NCBI RefSeq assembly: GCF_003340555.1
Contig: NZ_QPLJ01000005.1
Coordinates: forward strand, 62,001 to 126,000
DNA from: Jannaschia formosa
Lineage (GTDB): Bacteria > Pseudomonadota > Alphaproteobacteria > Rhodobacterales > Rhodobacteraceae
Direction: 5' to 3'
DNA: 64,000 bases
Position numbers and translations under genes: made by a program. This document shows positions 19,019 to 27,802 of this stretch, in pieces (the first letter of the stretch is position 1; each line of letters starts with the position of its first letter). The notes beneath the pieces were generated by a model, which was given only the letters and a program-made list of their open reading frames with translations, was not told where the DNA came from and searched no databases.

Positions 19019-19837
19019 ATGACCTACGAGCCGCCGAAAGTCTGGCAGAATACCCAATCCGGCGGAAAGTTCGCGTCGATCAACCGGCCCGTCTCTGGAC
19101 CGACCCACGACAAGGATCTGCCCGTCGGTGAGCATCCCTACCAGCTCTATTCGCTGGCCACGCCGAACGGCGTGAAGGTCACTATCCTCTTCGAGGAGCT
19201 GATCGAGGCCGGCCACCCGGTCGAATACGACGCCTGGCTGATCGATATCGGCGAGGGGGATCAGTTCTCTTCGGGCTTCGTGGACGTCAACCCGAACTCC
19301 AAGATCCCGGCGCTGTTCGACCGCACCGACGGCGCCAATGCCCGCATCTTCGAGAGCGGGGCCATCCTGATGCATCTGGCCGAGCGCTATGCCGCCTTCC
19401 TCGGCAGCAACCGGCCCGAGATGCTGTCCTGGCTGTTCTGGCAGATGGGCTCCGCCCCGTTCCTCGGCGGCGGCTTCGGCCATTTCTATGCCTATGCGCC
19501 CGAGAAGCTGGAATATCCGATCAACCGCTACGCGATGGAGGCGAAGCGCCAGCTTCATGTCCTGGACGAGCGGCTGGGCGAGGTGCCCTGGGTCGCGGGC
19601 GACGACTACACCATCGCCGACATGGCGATCTGGCCCTGGTACGGGCAGCTCTGCCTCGGACGGCTCTACGGTGCGGCGGAGTTCCTGGCGGTGCAGGAGT
19701 ATCCGAACGTCATGGAATGGGCCGAGCGGATCGACGCCCGGCCTGCGGTGCGGCGCGGGCGGATGGTGAACCGGAACTTCGGGGACGACGAGTCGCTGAA
19801 GCTGCCGGAGCGGCATTCACGCGACGACTTCAAATAG
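19019..19837 (+). CDS. yghU: YghU-type glutathione S-transferase
   Basis: 272 residues. The long N-terminal extension (WQNTQSGGKFASINRPVSGP) before the thioredoxin fold, the substrate-site region LATPNGVKVTILFEEL, and NPNSKIPAL followed by ESGAILMHLAE are characteristic of YghU/YfcG nu-class enzymes. These bind two glutathiones and reduce organic peroxides and disulfides. The ATG at 19019 follows an A-rich leader (AACAACAAGGACGATCCC). Paired hairpins lie immediately downstream. Confidence 0.93.
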   Translation: MTYEPPKVWQNTQSGGKFASINRPVSGPTHDKDLPVGEHPYQLYSLATPNGVKVTILFEELIEAGHPVEYDAWLIDIGEGDQFSSGFVDVNPNSKIPALFDRTDGANARIFESGAILMHLAERYAAFLGSNRPEMLSWLFWQMGSAPFLGGGFGHFYAYAPEKLEYPINRYAMEAKRQLHVLDERLGEVPWVAGDDYTIADMAIWPWYGQLCLGRLYGAAEFLAVQEYPNVMEWAERIDARPAVRRGRMVNRNFGDDESLKLPERHSRDDFK

Positions 19838-19890
19838 GGATCGGACCGGGCTGCGCCCGGTCCGATCCGCCGGGGGGCCTTGCCCCCCGG
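19838..19890 (+). terminator. two tandem GC hairpins after yghU
   Basis: The first, right after the stop codon, is a perfect 14-bp stem (GGATCGGACCGGGC and its complement) with loop TGC. The second is a 9-bp stem (CCGGGGGGC / GCCCCCCGG, loop CTT). There is no T-run, so these may act as Rho-dependent or RNA-end hairpins. The core TCGGACCGGG also occurs in the hairpins at 53348-53382, suggesting a dispersed element. Confidence 0.5.
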
Positions 19891-19930
19891 ACCCCCCGGG
19901 ACAGTCCAGCAGGGAAGAAAAGAGACGATC

Positions 19931-20458
19931 ATGGAGCGCGCGTTCCTGCCTTGCCGCATCGCGGTGCTGACGGTGTCGGATACGCGGACACCCGGGGACG
20001 ACCGATCCGGCGACACGCTGGTCGAACGGCTGGAAGGCGCGGGCCATGTGCTGGCCGACCGCGCCATCTGCCCCGACGACCGCGTCGCCATCGGCGAGCA
20101 TCTGACCCGCTGGATCGAGCAGCCCGGAATCGACGTCGTCATCTCGACCGGGGGCACCGGGCTGACGGGGCGGGACGTCACGGTCGAGGCGCATCGGGAC
20201 GTCTACGATAAGGAGATCGACGCCTTCGGGACGGTCTTCACGATCGTCAGCATGAAGAAGATCGGCACCTCGGCCGTGCAGAGCCGCGCCTGCGCCGGCG
20301 TGGCCGGGGGTACCTACCTCTTTGCGCTGCCGGGCTCGCCCTCGGCCTGTCGGGACGCCTGGGACGAGATCCTCGTCCATCAGCTCGATTTCCGCCACAA
20401 GCCCTGCAACTTCGTCGAGATCATGCCGCGGCTCGACGAGCATCTTCGGCGCAAATGA
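19931..20458 (+). CDS. moaB: molybdenum cofactor biosynthesis protein MoaB
   Basis: 175 residues of the MoaB/Mog fold. CRIAVLTVSDTRTPGDDRSG at the N-terminus, the ISTGGTGLTGRDVT phosphate-binding loop, and the LFALPGSPSAC segment are family hallmarks. Enzymes of this group adenylylate molybdopterin before molybdenum insertion (as MogA does), although E. coli MoaB itself seems dispensable. The ATG at 19931 was chosen because homology starts there. The gene stands apart from other moa genes. Confidence 0.92.
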   Translation: MERAFLPCRIAVLTVSDTRTPGDDRSGDTLVERLEGAGHVLADRAICPDDRVAIGEHLTRWIEQPGIDVVISTGGTGLTGRDVTVEAHRDVYDKEIDAFGTVFTIVSMKKIGTSAVQSRACAGVAGGTYLFALPGSPSACRDAWDEILVHQLDFRHKPCNFVEIMPRLDEHLRRK

Positions 20459-20531
20459 CGCGCACGCATCCGTGACTTTGGATTACCCCGCGGCAGGACC
20501 TATCTGATCTGGGTCCCAGCCCGGAGTTTCG
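20459..20531 (+). promoter_or_regulatory. putative promoter/operator of the RND operon
   Basis: A TTGGAT at 20478-20483 and a TATCTG at 20501-20506 are spaced 17 bp, a weak match to -35/-10. GGACC (20496-20500) and GGTCC (20512-20516) form a short inverted repeat over the -10 box, where a repressor could bind. No regulator gene is adjacent. Confidence 0.25.
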
Positions 20532-21989
20532 ATGCGTTTCCTCGGCCGCAGCCTGACCGCCCTGTTCCTGGCCGCCCTGACCCTGGGGCTGCTGGCCTGG
20601 GCGGGACAGATCACCTATTCCGCGATGCAGTCCGACGAGGAGGAGGGCCGCGGCGGCCCGCCCGCGCGCGAGCGGGTGCTGGCGGCCAACGTCGTGACCG
20701 CCGACCCGCAGGAGATCGTGCCGGTGCTGACCGCCTTCGGCGAGGTCCGCGCGCGCCGGGTGCTGGAGCTGCGCGCCCCCGTCGGCGGGCGGGTGGTCGA
20801 ACTGGCCGAAAGCTTCGAGGAAGGCGGAAGGGTCGAGGCCGCACAGGTGCTGATGCGCGTCGATCCCGCCTCGGCCGAGAGCGCGCTTGCCGTGGCCCGC
20901 GCCGACCTGGCCGGGGCCGAGGCCGAGGCGCGCGACGCCCGCCGCTCGCTGGAGCTGGCGCAGGCGGAGCTTGAGGGCGCCGAGGCGCAGCGCGACCTGC
21001 AGGCGCGCGCCCTGCAGCGGCAGATCGACCTGAGCGAGCGCGGCGTCGGAGCTGCCGCCACGCGCGAGCAGGCGGAGCTGGCGCTGGCCAGCGCCGAGCA
21101 GACGATCCTGACCCGCCGGGGCGCCATCGCCGCGGCCGAGACCCGCGTCGACAGCGCCGCGCTCGCCATCGACCGCGCCCGCATCGCGCTGGCCGAGGCC
21201 GAGCGAGACCTGGCCGACCGCGTGCTGGCGGCGGAGTTCGACGGCACGCTCTCGGAGGTGTCGATCCAGGCGGGCGGGCTGGTCTCGGCCAACGAGCAGG
21301 TCGCGACGCTGATCGACCCGACCGATCTGGAAGTGTCGTTCCGGCTGTCGGCGGCCGAGCATGCGCGCCTGCTCGACGGCGACGGCGCGCTGGTCGGGGC
21401 GCCGGTCACCGCCGTCCTGGACGTGCTGGGGCTGGACCTGGCGGCGACGGGCCGGATCACGCGCGAGGCCTCGGCCGTGGGCGAGGGGCAGACCGGCCGC
21501 GTCGTCTACGCCCGGCTGGGCGACGCCAAAGGCTTCCGCCCTGGCGACTTCGTCCGCGTCACCGTGCAGGAGCCGGCGCTGGCGCAGGCGATCCTCCTGC
21601 CCGCAACGGCGCTCTCGGCGCAGAACAGGGTGCTGGCGCTGGGCGAGGAGGATCGGCTGGAGGAGGTCGAGGTCACGCTGCTGCGCCGCCAGGGCAACGA
21701 CGTGATCGTGCGCGGACCGCTCGCCGGGCGCGACGTGGTCGCCGCCCGGACCCCGGTGCTGGGCGCCGGGATCAAGGTCCGGCCGATGCGCCCCGAGGCC
21801 GGTCAGGCCGAACCGGAGGCGCCGGAGATGGTGTTGCTCGACCCCGAGCGGCGGGCGCGCATCATCGCCTATATCGAGGGCAACGCCCGCATGCCCGGCG
21901 ACGTCAAGCAGCGGCTTCTGACCCAGCTCGAATCCGACGAGGTTCCAGCCGCCATGATCACCCGGATCGAGGACCGGATGGGCGGCTGA
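20532..21989 (+). CDS. RND efflux periplasmic adaptor subunit
   Basis: 485 residues, longer than the usual 350-400. An N-terminal anchor (about 7-28) is followed by a lipoyl half-motif (LELRAPVGGRVVELAESFEEG), an Ala/Glu-rich coiled-coil hairpin at about 115-225, the second lipoyl half (VLAAEFDGTLSEVSIQAGGLV) and beta-barrel domains. The last about 60 residues (LDPERRARIIAYIEGNARM onward) form an extra helical region that I do not recognise. It bridges the pump to the outer membrane channel. The ATG of the permease overlaps its stop. Confidence 0.9.
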   Translation: MRFLGRSLTALFLAALTLGLLAWAGQITYSAMQSDEEEGRGGPPARERVLAANVVTADPQEIVPVLTAFGEVRARRVLELRAPVGGRVVELAESFEEGGRVEAAQVLMRVDPASAESALAVARADLAGAEAEARDARRSLELAQAELEGAEAQRDLQARALQRQIDLSERGVGAAATREQAELALASAEQTILTRRGAIAAAETRVDSAALAIDRARIALAEAERDLADRVLAAEFDGTLSEVSIQAGGLVSANEQVATLIDPTDLEVSFRLSAAEHARLLDGDGALVGAPVTAVLDVLGLDLAATGRITREASAVGEGQTGRVVYARLGDAKGFRPGDFVRVTVQEPALAQAILLPATALSAQNRVLALGEEDRLEEVEVTLLRRQGNDVIVRGPLAGRDVVAARTPVLGAGIKVRPMRPEAGQAEPEAPEMVLLDPERRARIIAYIEGNARMPGDVKQRLLTQLESDEVPAAMITRIEDRMGG

Positions 21990-24900
21990 TGGGGATTCTC
22001 GGCTACTTCACCCGGCACCGCACCATTGCCAACCTGCTGATGGTGCTGATGGTCGCGGCAGGGGTTGCGGCGATCCCGAACATGCGGGCGCAGTTCTTCC
22101 CCGACGTGGTGGTCGACGACGTCTCCGTCTCGGTCCGCTGGGAGGGGGCGGGCGCCGAGGACGTGGATCGCGGCATCGTCCAGCTGCTGGAGCCCGCGCT
22201 GCTGGCCGTCGACGGCGTCAGCGACAGCCAGGCCGAGGCGCGCGAGGGCCGCGCTTCGATCCGGCTGGAGTTCGAGCCGGGGCGCGACATGACCACCGCC
22301 GCCGACGACGTGCAGGCGGCCATCGACGGCGTGACCGGCTTGCCCGACGGGATCGACGACCCGGAGGTGCGCCAGGCGCGCTGGTTCGACCGCGTCACCG
22401 ACGTCATCGTCACCGGCCCGGTCGGCGTCGACCAGCTGGCCCGCATCACCGACGAGTTCGTCGCCCGGCTGTTCGAGGCGGGGGTGACGCGCACCTCGAT
22501 CCGCGGCGTGGCCGCGCCCGAGATCGTGGTCGAGGTGCCGACCGCGAACCTGCTGCGCTACGACATCACCATGGCCGAGATCGCCCAGGCCATCGCGGGC
22601 CAGGTCCAGGCTGCCCCGGCGGGCGATGTGCAGGGGGCCAATGCCCGCGTCCGCACCGGCTCGCCCCGGCGCGAGGCCGCCGATATCGAGGCCATCGTGA
22701 TCCGCCGCACCGCCGCCGGGGCGGCGCTGACCGTAGGCGATGTCGGCCGCATCGTCTCGGAGGGGGTGGACCGGGAGCGGGCCTATTTCGTCGGGCCGAA
22801 CCCGGCCATGTCCGTCCGCGTCGACCGCACCGCCGAGGGCGACGCCATCGCCATCCAGGCCCAGGTCGAGGAGGTCGCCCGCGAGGTCATGGAAGGCGCC
22901 CCCGAAGGCGTGACGATCGACCTGATCCGCACCCGGTCCGAGGCGATCACGGGTCGCATCGGCATCCTCGTGGGCAACGCGCTGATGGGGCTGGCGCTGG
23001 TCGTCGGGCTTTTGTTCCTGTTCCTCAATGCGCGCACGGCCTTTTGGGTCGCGGCGGGCATCCCGGTGGCGCTGGTCGCCTCGATCGCGCTGATGTGGGC
23101 CGCCGGTCTCACGATCAACATGATCTCGCTCTTCGCGCTGATCATCACGCTGGGAATCGTCGTCGACGACGCCATCGTGGTCGGCGAGCACGCCGATTTC
23201 CGCGCCCGGAAACTGGGCGAATCGGCCTATGACGCAGCCGAGAACGCCGCCCGGCGGATGTTCCTGCCGGTCTTCTCGGCGACCTTGACGACCGTGATCG
23301 CGTTCTTCGCCCTCGTCGCGATCGGCGGCCGCTTCGGCGACCTGATCGCCGACATCCCCTTCACCGTGATCGTCGTGCTGCTCGCCTCGCTGGTCGAATG
23401 CTTCCTGATCCTGCCGCATCACATGGCCGGCGCGCTGAAGAACCGGGGGCGGAAGGCGTGGTACGACTGGCCGTCGCGCACCGTGAACAGGGGGTTCGAA
23501 TGGGTCCGGGAGACGCTGTTCCGCCCGCTCATGCGGCTGTGCATCCGGGCGCGCTATCCGGTGCTGGCGGGGGCCTTCGTGCTGCTGGCGAGCCAGGCGG
23601 CGCTGTTCATGACCGGCGAGGTGCAGTGGCGCTTCTTCAACTCGCCCGAGCAGGGCTCGGTCAGCGGCAACTTCGTCATGGCCGACGGCGCGACCCGGGC
23701 AGACACCCTCGCGCAGCTGCGCGAGCTGCAGCGCGCGACCGAGGCGCTGGGCGCGAAATACGAGGCGGAGTACGGGGTGAACCCGGTCGCCTTCGCGCTG
23801 GGCGAGATCGGCGGCAATACCGGCCGCGCGCTGCCCTCGGCCGAGGACAAGGACCCCGACCAGCTGGGCGCCATCTCGATCGAGCTGATCGACGCCGACC
23901 TTCGCCCCTATTCCGCGTTCCAGTTCGTCGGAGAGCTGCAGGACAGCGTCCGCCAGCTGCCGCTGACCGAAGAGATCAGCTTCCGCGGCTGGCGCTCCGG
24001 CCCCGGGGGCGATTCGCTCTCGGTGGAGTTCTTCGGGGCGGACGCCGCCACGTTGAAGGCCGCCGCCGAGGCGCTGAAGCAGGCGGTGGCCACCATCCCC
24101 GAGGTCTCGGGCGTCGAGGACAGCCTGCCCTACGACAAGGACGAGTTCATCCTGGAGCTGACGCCGCAGGGCGAGGCGCTGGGCTTCGACATCGACGCGC
24201 TGGGCCGGACGCTGCGCGACCGGCTGGCGGGGATCGAGGCCGCGACCTTCCCCGTCGGGCCCCGCACCGGCGCCATCCGCGTCGAGCTGCCGGAAGGCGA
24301 GATCCGCGCCGACTTCCTCGAGACGCTGCGGCTCGCCTCGCCGGCGGGCGGTGACGTGGCGCTGTCGGACATCGTGACGGTGCGCGTGCAGTCCGGCTTC
24401 GCGAGCATCGTGCGCGACAACGGGATGCAGGTCGTCACCGTCTCGGGCGACATCGCCCAGGACGACGCCGCCCGCGCCAACGAGATCCGCACCCGGCTTT
24501 CCGACGAGATCCTGCCCGAGATCGCTGCGATCCATCAGGTCGACTACTCGCTCAGCGGCCTGGCCGAGCAGGAGCGGGAGTTCCTGACCGACGCGACCGT
24601 GGGCCTCGTGGCCTGCCTGACGGGTATCTATCTCGTGCTGGCCTGGATCTTCTCGTCCTGGACGCGGCCGGTCGTGATCATGGCGGTCATCCCCTTCGGC
24701 CTGATCGGCGCGATCTGGGGGCATCACGTCTGGGACGTGCCGCTCAGCATGTTCTCGGTCGTCGGTCTGATCGGCATGACAGGGATCATCATCAACGATT
24801 CGATCGTGCTGGTGACGACGGTGGACGAGTATTCAAGGAACCGCGCCCTCCTCCCCGCCATTGTCGACGCGGTCTGCGACCGCCTGCGCCCGATCCTGCT

Positions 24901-25390
24901 GACGACGCTGACGACGGTGCTGGGTCTCGCGCCGCTGCTGTTCGAGACCTCGACCGACGCGCAGTTCCTCCGGCCCACGGTCATCACGCTCAGCTACGGG
25001 CTGGGCTTCGGCATGGTGCTGGTGCTGGTCCTCGTGCCCGCGATCCTCGCCATGGGCCACGATCTGGGCCGCGCCGCCACGGCGCTGCGGCGCCTGCTGT
25101 CGCTGCCCGGGCGCGATCACCGGGCGCAGGGCGTCGGCATGCTGGGGCTGGTGCTGGGCACGGTCACGGTGATCTGGGGGTTCCTGACGCTCGGCCTGGC
25201 CCTGATCGAGGGTGCGCCGCTCGGCCCGCTCGACACGATCATCCCCGGGGGCGTGCCCGCCGCCTTCGCCGCCTTCCTCTTGGGCACGGCGGCGCTGCTG
25301 CTGACCGCCTGGGCGGGCGCGGCCCTGGTCCTCGGCGCGGGGACGCGCCGCCGCAGACGCCGGGCGACGCGCGCGCTGACGGGGCTCTGA
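21989..25390 (+). CDS. RND efflux permease (AcrB/MdtB family) with C-terminal extension
   Basis: 1133 residues. The RND plan is clear: TM1 at the N-terminus, a large porter domain, TM2-TM6 (with LGIVVDDAIVVGEHAD carrying the proton-relay aspartates), the second porter domain, and TM8-TM12 with GMTGIIINDSIVLV. About 90 residues follow the canonical end (LVPAILAM), containing two more hydrophobic helices and an Arg-rich tail. The pump expels drugs, lipids or metabolites by proton exchange; the substrate is unknown. It is translationally coupled to the adaptor by TGATG. No outer-membrane TolC gene is in the window. Confidence 0.93.
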   Translation: MGILGYFTRHRTIANLLMVLMVAAGVAAIPNMRAQFFPDVVVDDVSVSVRWEGAGAEDVDRGIVQLLEPALLAVDGVSDSQAEAREGRASIRLEFEPGRDMTTAADDVQAAIDGVTGLPDGIDDPEVRQARWFDRVTDVIVTGPVGVDQLARITDEFVARLFEAGVTRTSIRGVAAPEIVVEVPTANLLRYDITMAEIAQAIAGQVQAAPAGDVQGANARVRTGSPRREAADIEAIVIRRTAAGAALTVGDVGRIVSEGVDRERAYFVGPNPAMSVRVDRTAEGDAIAIQAQVEEVAREVMEGAPEGVTIDLIRTRSEAITGRIGILVGNALMGLALVVGLLFLFLNARTAFWVAAGIPVALVASIALMWAAGLTINMISLFALIITLGIVVDDAIVVGEHADFRARKLGESAYDAAENAARRMFLPVFSATLTTVIAFFALVAIGGRFGDLIADIPFTVIVVLLASLVECFLILPHHMAGALKNRGRKAWYDWPSRTVNRGFEWVRETLFRPLMRLCIRARYPVLAGAFVLLASQAALFMTGEVQWRFFNSPEQGSVSGNFVMADGATRADTLAQLRELQRATEALGAKYEAEYGVNPVAFALGEIGGNTGRALPSAEDKDPDQLGAISIELIDADLRPYSAFQFVGELQDSVRQLPLTEEISFRGWRSGPGGDSLSVEFFGADAATLKAAAEALKQAVATIPEVSGVEDSLPYDKDEFILELTPQGEALGFDIDALGRTLRDRLAGIEAATFPVGPRTGAIRVELPEGEIRADFLETLRLASPAGGDVALSDIVTVRVQSGFASIVRDNGMQVVTVSGDIAQDDAARANEIRTRLSDEILPEIAAIHQVDYSLSGLAEQEREFLTDATVGLVACLTGIYLVLAWIFSSWTRPVVIMAVIPFGLIGAIWGHHVWDVPLSMFSVVGLIGMTGIIINDSIVLVTTVDEYSRNRALLPAIVDAVCDRLRPILLTTLTTVLGLAPLLFETSTDAQFLRPTVITLSYGLGFGMVLVLVLVPAILAMGHDLGRAATALRRLLSLPGRDHRAQGVGMLGLVLGTVTVIWGFLTLGLALIEGAPLGPLDTIIPGGVPAAFAAFLLGTAALLLTAWAGAALVLGAGTRRRRRRATRALTGL

Positions 25391-25393
25391 CGG

Positions 25394-25422
25394 CTACGGG
25401 CGCGGCTCAGGCGCGCCCGTAG
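25394..25422. terminator. hairpin between convergent RND permease and YbjN genes
   Basis: CTACGGGCGCG (25394-25404) and CGCGCCCGTAG (25412-25422) form a perfect 11-bp stem with a 7-nt loop. It starts just after the permease stop and includes the stop codon of the opposing gene, so it may end transcription from both sides. No T-run. Confidence 0.5.
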
Positions 25423-25913
25423 GCCTCGGCGATGGCGATCTGCATGGCGTCGCGCGGGGGGCGCCCGCCCCAGCAGACCAACTGGAAGGCGGGATAGTAG
25501 CGCTCGCCCGCGAGGATCCCCTCGGCGACCATGCGGTTGATCTGCTCCACCCCCGCCGAGGCGCCGCCTGCGAGCACCAGCCCGTAGCGGTAGACCATCA
25601 GCGCCTGATCCGGCCAGAACGAGAAGGCACCGGTCCAGCACTGCTCGTTGACGAGGTTCAGCAGTTCGAAGAGCCGCGGATGGCTGTCGGTCGGCGGCTC
25701 CATCTCGAAGCAGCAGACCATGCGCAGCGTCTCGTCCGCCTCGGACCAGGCGAGGGTGACGGAATAGCTGCGCCATTGACCCTCGACCACCATCGCGATC
25801 TGGTCGTCGCCGACGCGGTCGAATTCCCACTCGTGGGATTCCGCCACCGTCTCGACCAGGTCGATCGGGTGCAGGTCGCCGGTGTCGGCGAATTGCGTGC
25901 GTTCATGCATCAT
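25407..25913 (-). CDS. YbjN domain-containing protein
   Basis: 168 residues, soluble. The pattern of the YbjN/DUF1790 family is visible: HPIDLVETVAESHEWEFDRVGDDQIAMVVEGQW, then LRMVCCFEMEPP, LFELLNLVNEQCWTGAFSFWP and a Trp/Pro-containing end. The family has a fold related to type III secretion chaperones; E. coli YbjN influences motility and stress responses, but the molecular role is open. Two adjacent ATGs (25913, 25910) could start it. Confidence 0.88.
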   Translation of the reverse strand: MMHERTQFADTGDLHPIDLVETVAESHEWEFDRVGDDQIAMVVEGQWRSYSVTLAWSEADETLRMVCCFEMEPPTDSHPRLFELLNLVNEQCWTGAFSFWPDQALMVYRYGLVLAGGASAGVEQINRMVAEGILAGERYYPAFQLVCWGGRPPRDAMQIAIAEAYGRA

Positions 25914-26122
25914 CAGGGGGGCCCTCCGCTGCTCGTGCCCGGTGCGCCCCCAGACCTTGTTTCCGGTCCGATCCGTATGAATGGCGGCGCGCCGTCCCTA
26001 CAAGATATGGTGGGGCGAGGGACCCGGCCTGTAAAGCGGACGATTCGGCTTACCCACAACTTTCGCGTGGGTCACGGCCATTTGAGGGGCCGGATCGGCG
26101 GCGATCCGCTACTTCGGCACCC

Positions 26123-26758
26123 ATGAGACATATCCTGACCGTCCTCGTGACCTGCCTCGCCCTTCCCGCGGCCGCCGCGCCGCTCGCCTTCGACGGCTCC
26201 TGGAGGGAGCAGGGCTTCCTGCGCTTCTCGTCCAACGATTACGCGCAGCGCGGTGCCGAACTGCAGGTGACGTCCGACGGGACCGTCTCGCTGCTCTGGC
26301 GCGCGGTGCCCGAGGCGATGCGCGGGGCGACCCGCGCCTCCTGGGGCTGGTCGGTGGCGGAGTCGGTGCCGGCCACGGACCTCAGCCGGAAAGGCGGGGA
26401 CGACCGCAACCTTGCCGTCTACTTCGCCTGGACCGATCCGCAGACCGCGGCGACGGCCGATCCCGGTCGCGGCGCGGCACTGCTGCGCGACGCCTCCACC
26501 CGCGTCATCGTCTATGTCTGGGGCGGCGCCGACCCGCGCGGCACCGTGCAGAACAGCCCCTATCTCGCCGGAATGCGCACCATCGTCCTGCGCCAGGCCG
26601 GAACCGGCAGCCATTCCGAACAGGTGGACCTCGCCGCCGACTATGCCCGCGCCTTCGGCGACGCACCCGGCGTGCTGGTCGGCATGGGCATCTCCGCCGA
26701 CAGCGACGACACCGACAGCCGCATCCGCGCCGCCATCACCGCGCCCGACTTGCGCTGA
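26123..26758 (+). CDS. DUF3047 domain-containing exported protein
   Basis: 211 residues with a clear Sec signal (residues 1-19, LVTCLALPAAAAP). The mature part has the DUF3047 landmarks: a Trp-rich ASWGWSVAESVPATDLSRKGGDDR region and a beta-rich core with VIVYVWGG and PYLAGMRTIVLR. Function of the family is unknown. It is expected in the periplasm. An inverted repeat (ACCCAC at 26052, GTGGGT at 26067) lies in the upstream gap shared with the divergent YbjN gene. Confidence 0.85.
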   Translation: MRHILTVLVTCLALPAAAAPLAFDGSWREQGFLRFSSNDYAQRGAELQVTSDGTVSLLWRAVPEAMRGATRASWGWSVAESVPATDLSRKGGDDRNLAVYFAWTDPQTAATADPGRGAALLRDASTRVIVYVWGGADPRGTVQNSPYLAGMRTIVLRQAGTGSHSEQVDLAADYARAFGDAPGVLVGMGISADSDDTDSRIRAAITAPDLR

Positions 26759-26802
26759 CCGCGCGGGCCGCTACGGTCCCCGCCGCAACCGAGGGGGACG
26801 AC

Positions 26803-27564
26803 ATGGATCTGCAGGGTAGCATCGCGGCGATCACCGGCGGCGCGGGGGGCTTGGGCGCCGCCACCGCGCGCCATCTGGCCGGGGCGGGGGCGCAGGTCGC
26901 GCTGCTCGACCTCGACGAGGAGAGGGGCGCGGCCCTGGCCGAGGAGCTGGGGGGCAGCTTCCACAGGCTGGACGTGACCGATGCCGCAGCCTGCGCCGAG
27001 GTTCTGGGCCGGGTGGCGCAGGGCGGACGGCTCGACCTGATGGTGAACTGCGCCGGCATCGCACCGGCCGCGAAGACGGTGGGAAAGCAGGGCGCGCATG
27101 ACCCGGCGCTGTTCGCCAGGGTGATCGGGATCAACCTTCTGGGGACCTTCCACTGCGCCTCGGCCGCCGCCGCGATCATGGCCGGGCAGGAGGGGCGCGG
27201 ACCCGACGGCGAACGTGGGGTGATCGTCAACACCGCCTCGATCGCCGCCTTCGAGGGGCAGATCGGGCAGACCGCCTATGCCGCCTCGAAGGGCGGGGTG
27301 GCGGGCATGACCCTGCCGATGGCGCGGGATCTCGCGCCGCTGGGCATCCGTGTCGTCTCCGTCGCGCCGGGCCTGTTCCTGACGCCGATGCTTCGGGGCC
27401 TGCCGCAGGAAGTGCAGGACAGCCTCGGCGCGCAGGTGCCCTATCCCCCGCGTCTGGGCGACCCTGTGGAGTTCGCGAGCCTCGTCGCCCATATCGCGAC
27501 CAACCGGATGCTGAACGGGGAGACGATCCGCCTCGACGGCGCGATCCGGCTGGCCCCGAGGTGA
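26803..27564 (+). CDS. short-chain dehydrogenase, 3-hydroxyacyl-CoA dehydrogenase type II-like
   Basis: 253 residues, classical SDR. The NAD-binding GGAGGLG, the NCAG (NNAG variant), the catalytic Ser in NTASIAAFEG and Tyr/Lys in YAASK are all present. Overall similarity is to mitochondrial HSD17B10-like 3-hydroxyacyl-CoA dehydrogenases, seen in VAPGLFLTPML and the DGAIRLAPR ending. Probable oxidation of a 3-hydroxyacyl-CoA with NAD. AGGGGG precedes the ATG. The 27565-27802 stretch after it may hold a decayed frame. Confidence 0.9.
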   Translation: MDLQGSIAAITGGAGGLGAATARHLAGAGAQVALLDLDEERGAALAEELGGSFHRLDVTDAAACAEVLGRVAQGGRLDLMVNCAGIAPAAKTVGKQGAHDPALFARVIGINLLGTFHCASAAAAIMAGQEGRGPDGERGVIVNTASIAAFEGQIGQTAYAASKGGVAGMTLPMARDLAPLGIRVVSVAPGLFLTPMLRGLPQEVQDSLGAQVPYPPRLGDPVEFASLVAHIATNRMLNGETIRLDGAIRLAPR

Positions 27565-27802
27565 CCGGCCTGCGCGACGGGCGCCTGGCCGCGTTCGAGC
27601 CGCCCGCCCTGCATGCCGCGCATCCGGCATGGTCCGACCCCGGCGGCGTCGCCGCCGAGGCGCACCTGACCCGCGGCCTCTCGGAGATGGCGGGGCCGCT
27701 GCTGCGACGGGGCCGAGCCGCCCCACGATGTAGCCGAACCGGAAGCACCTGCCGGACGCCTTCCGGGAATTCCTGACCCGCAGGACCGCGCCTGCCGCCG
27801 CC

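Noticed and set aside
21869-24727. Minus-strand open frame of about 950 codons opposite the RND permease
   Set aside because: It is a GC-rich antisense shadow: His/Arg/Gln/Asp-rich low-quality sequence with no family motif, opposite an intact and well-recognised gene. The minus-strand frame of about 1250 codons at 41908-45678 is the same kind of artefact.
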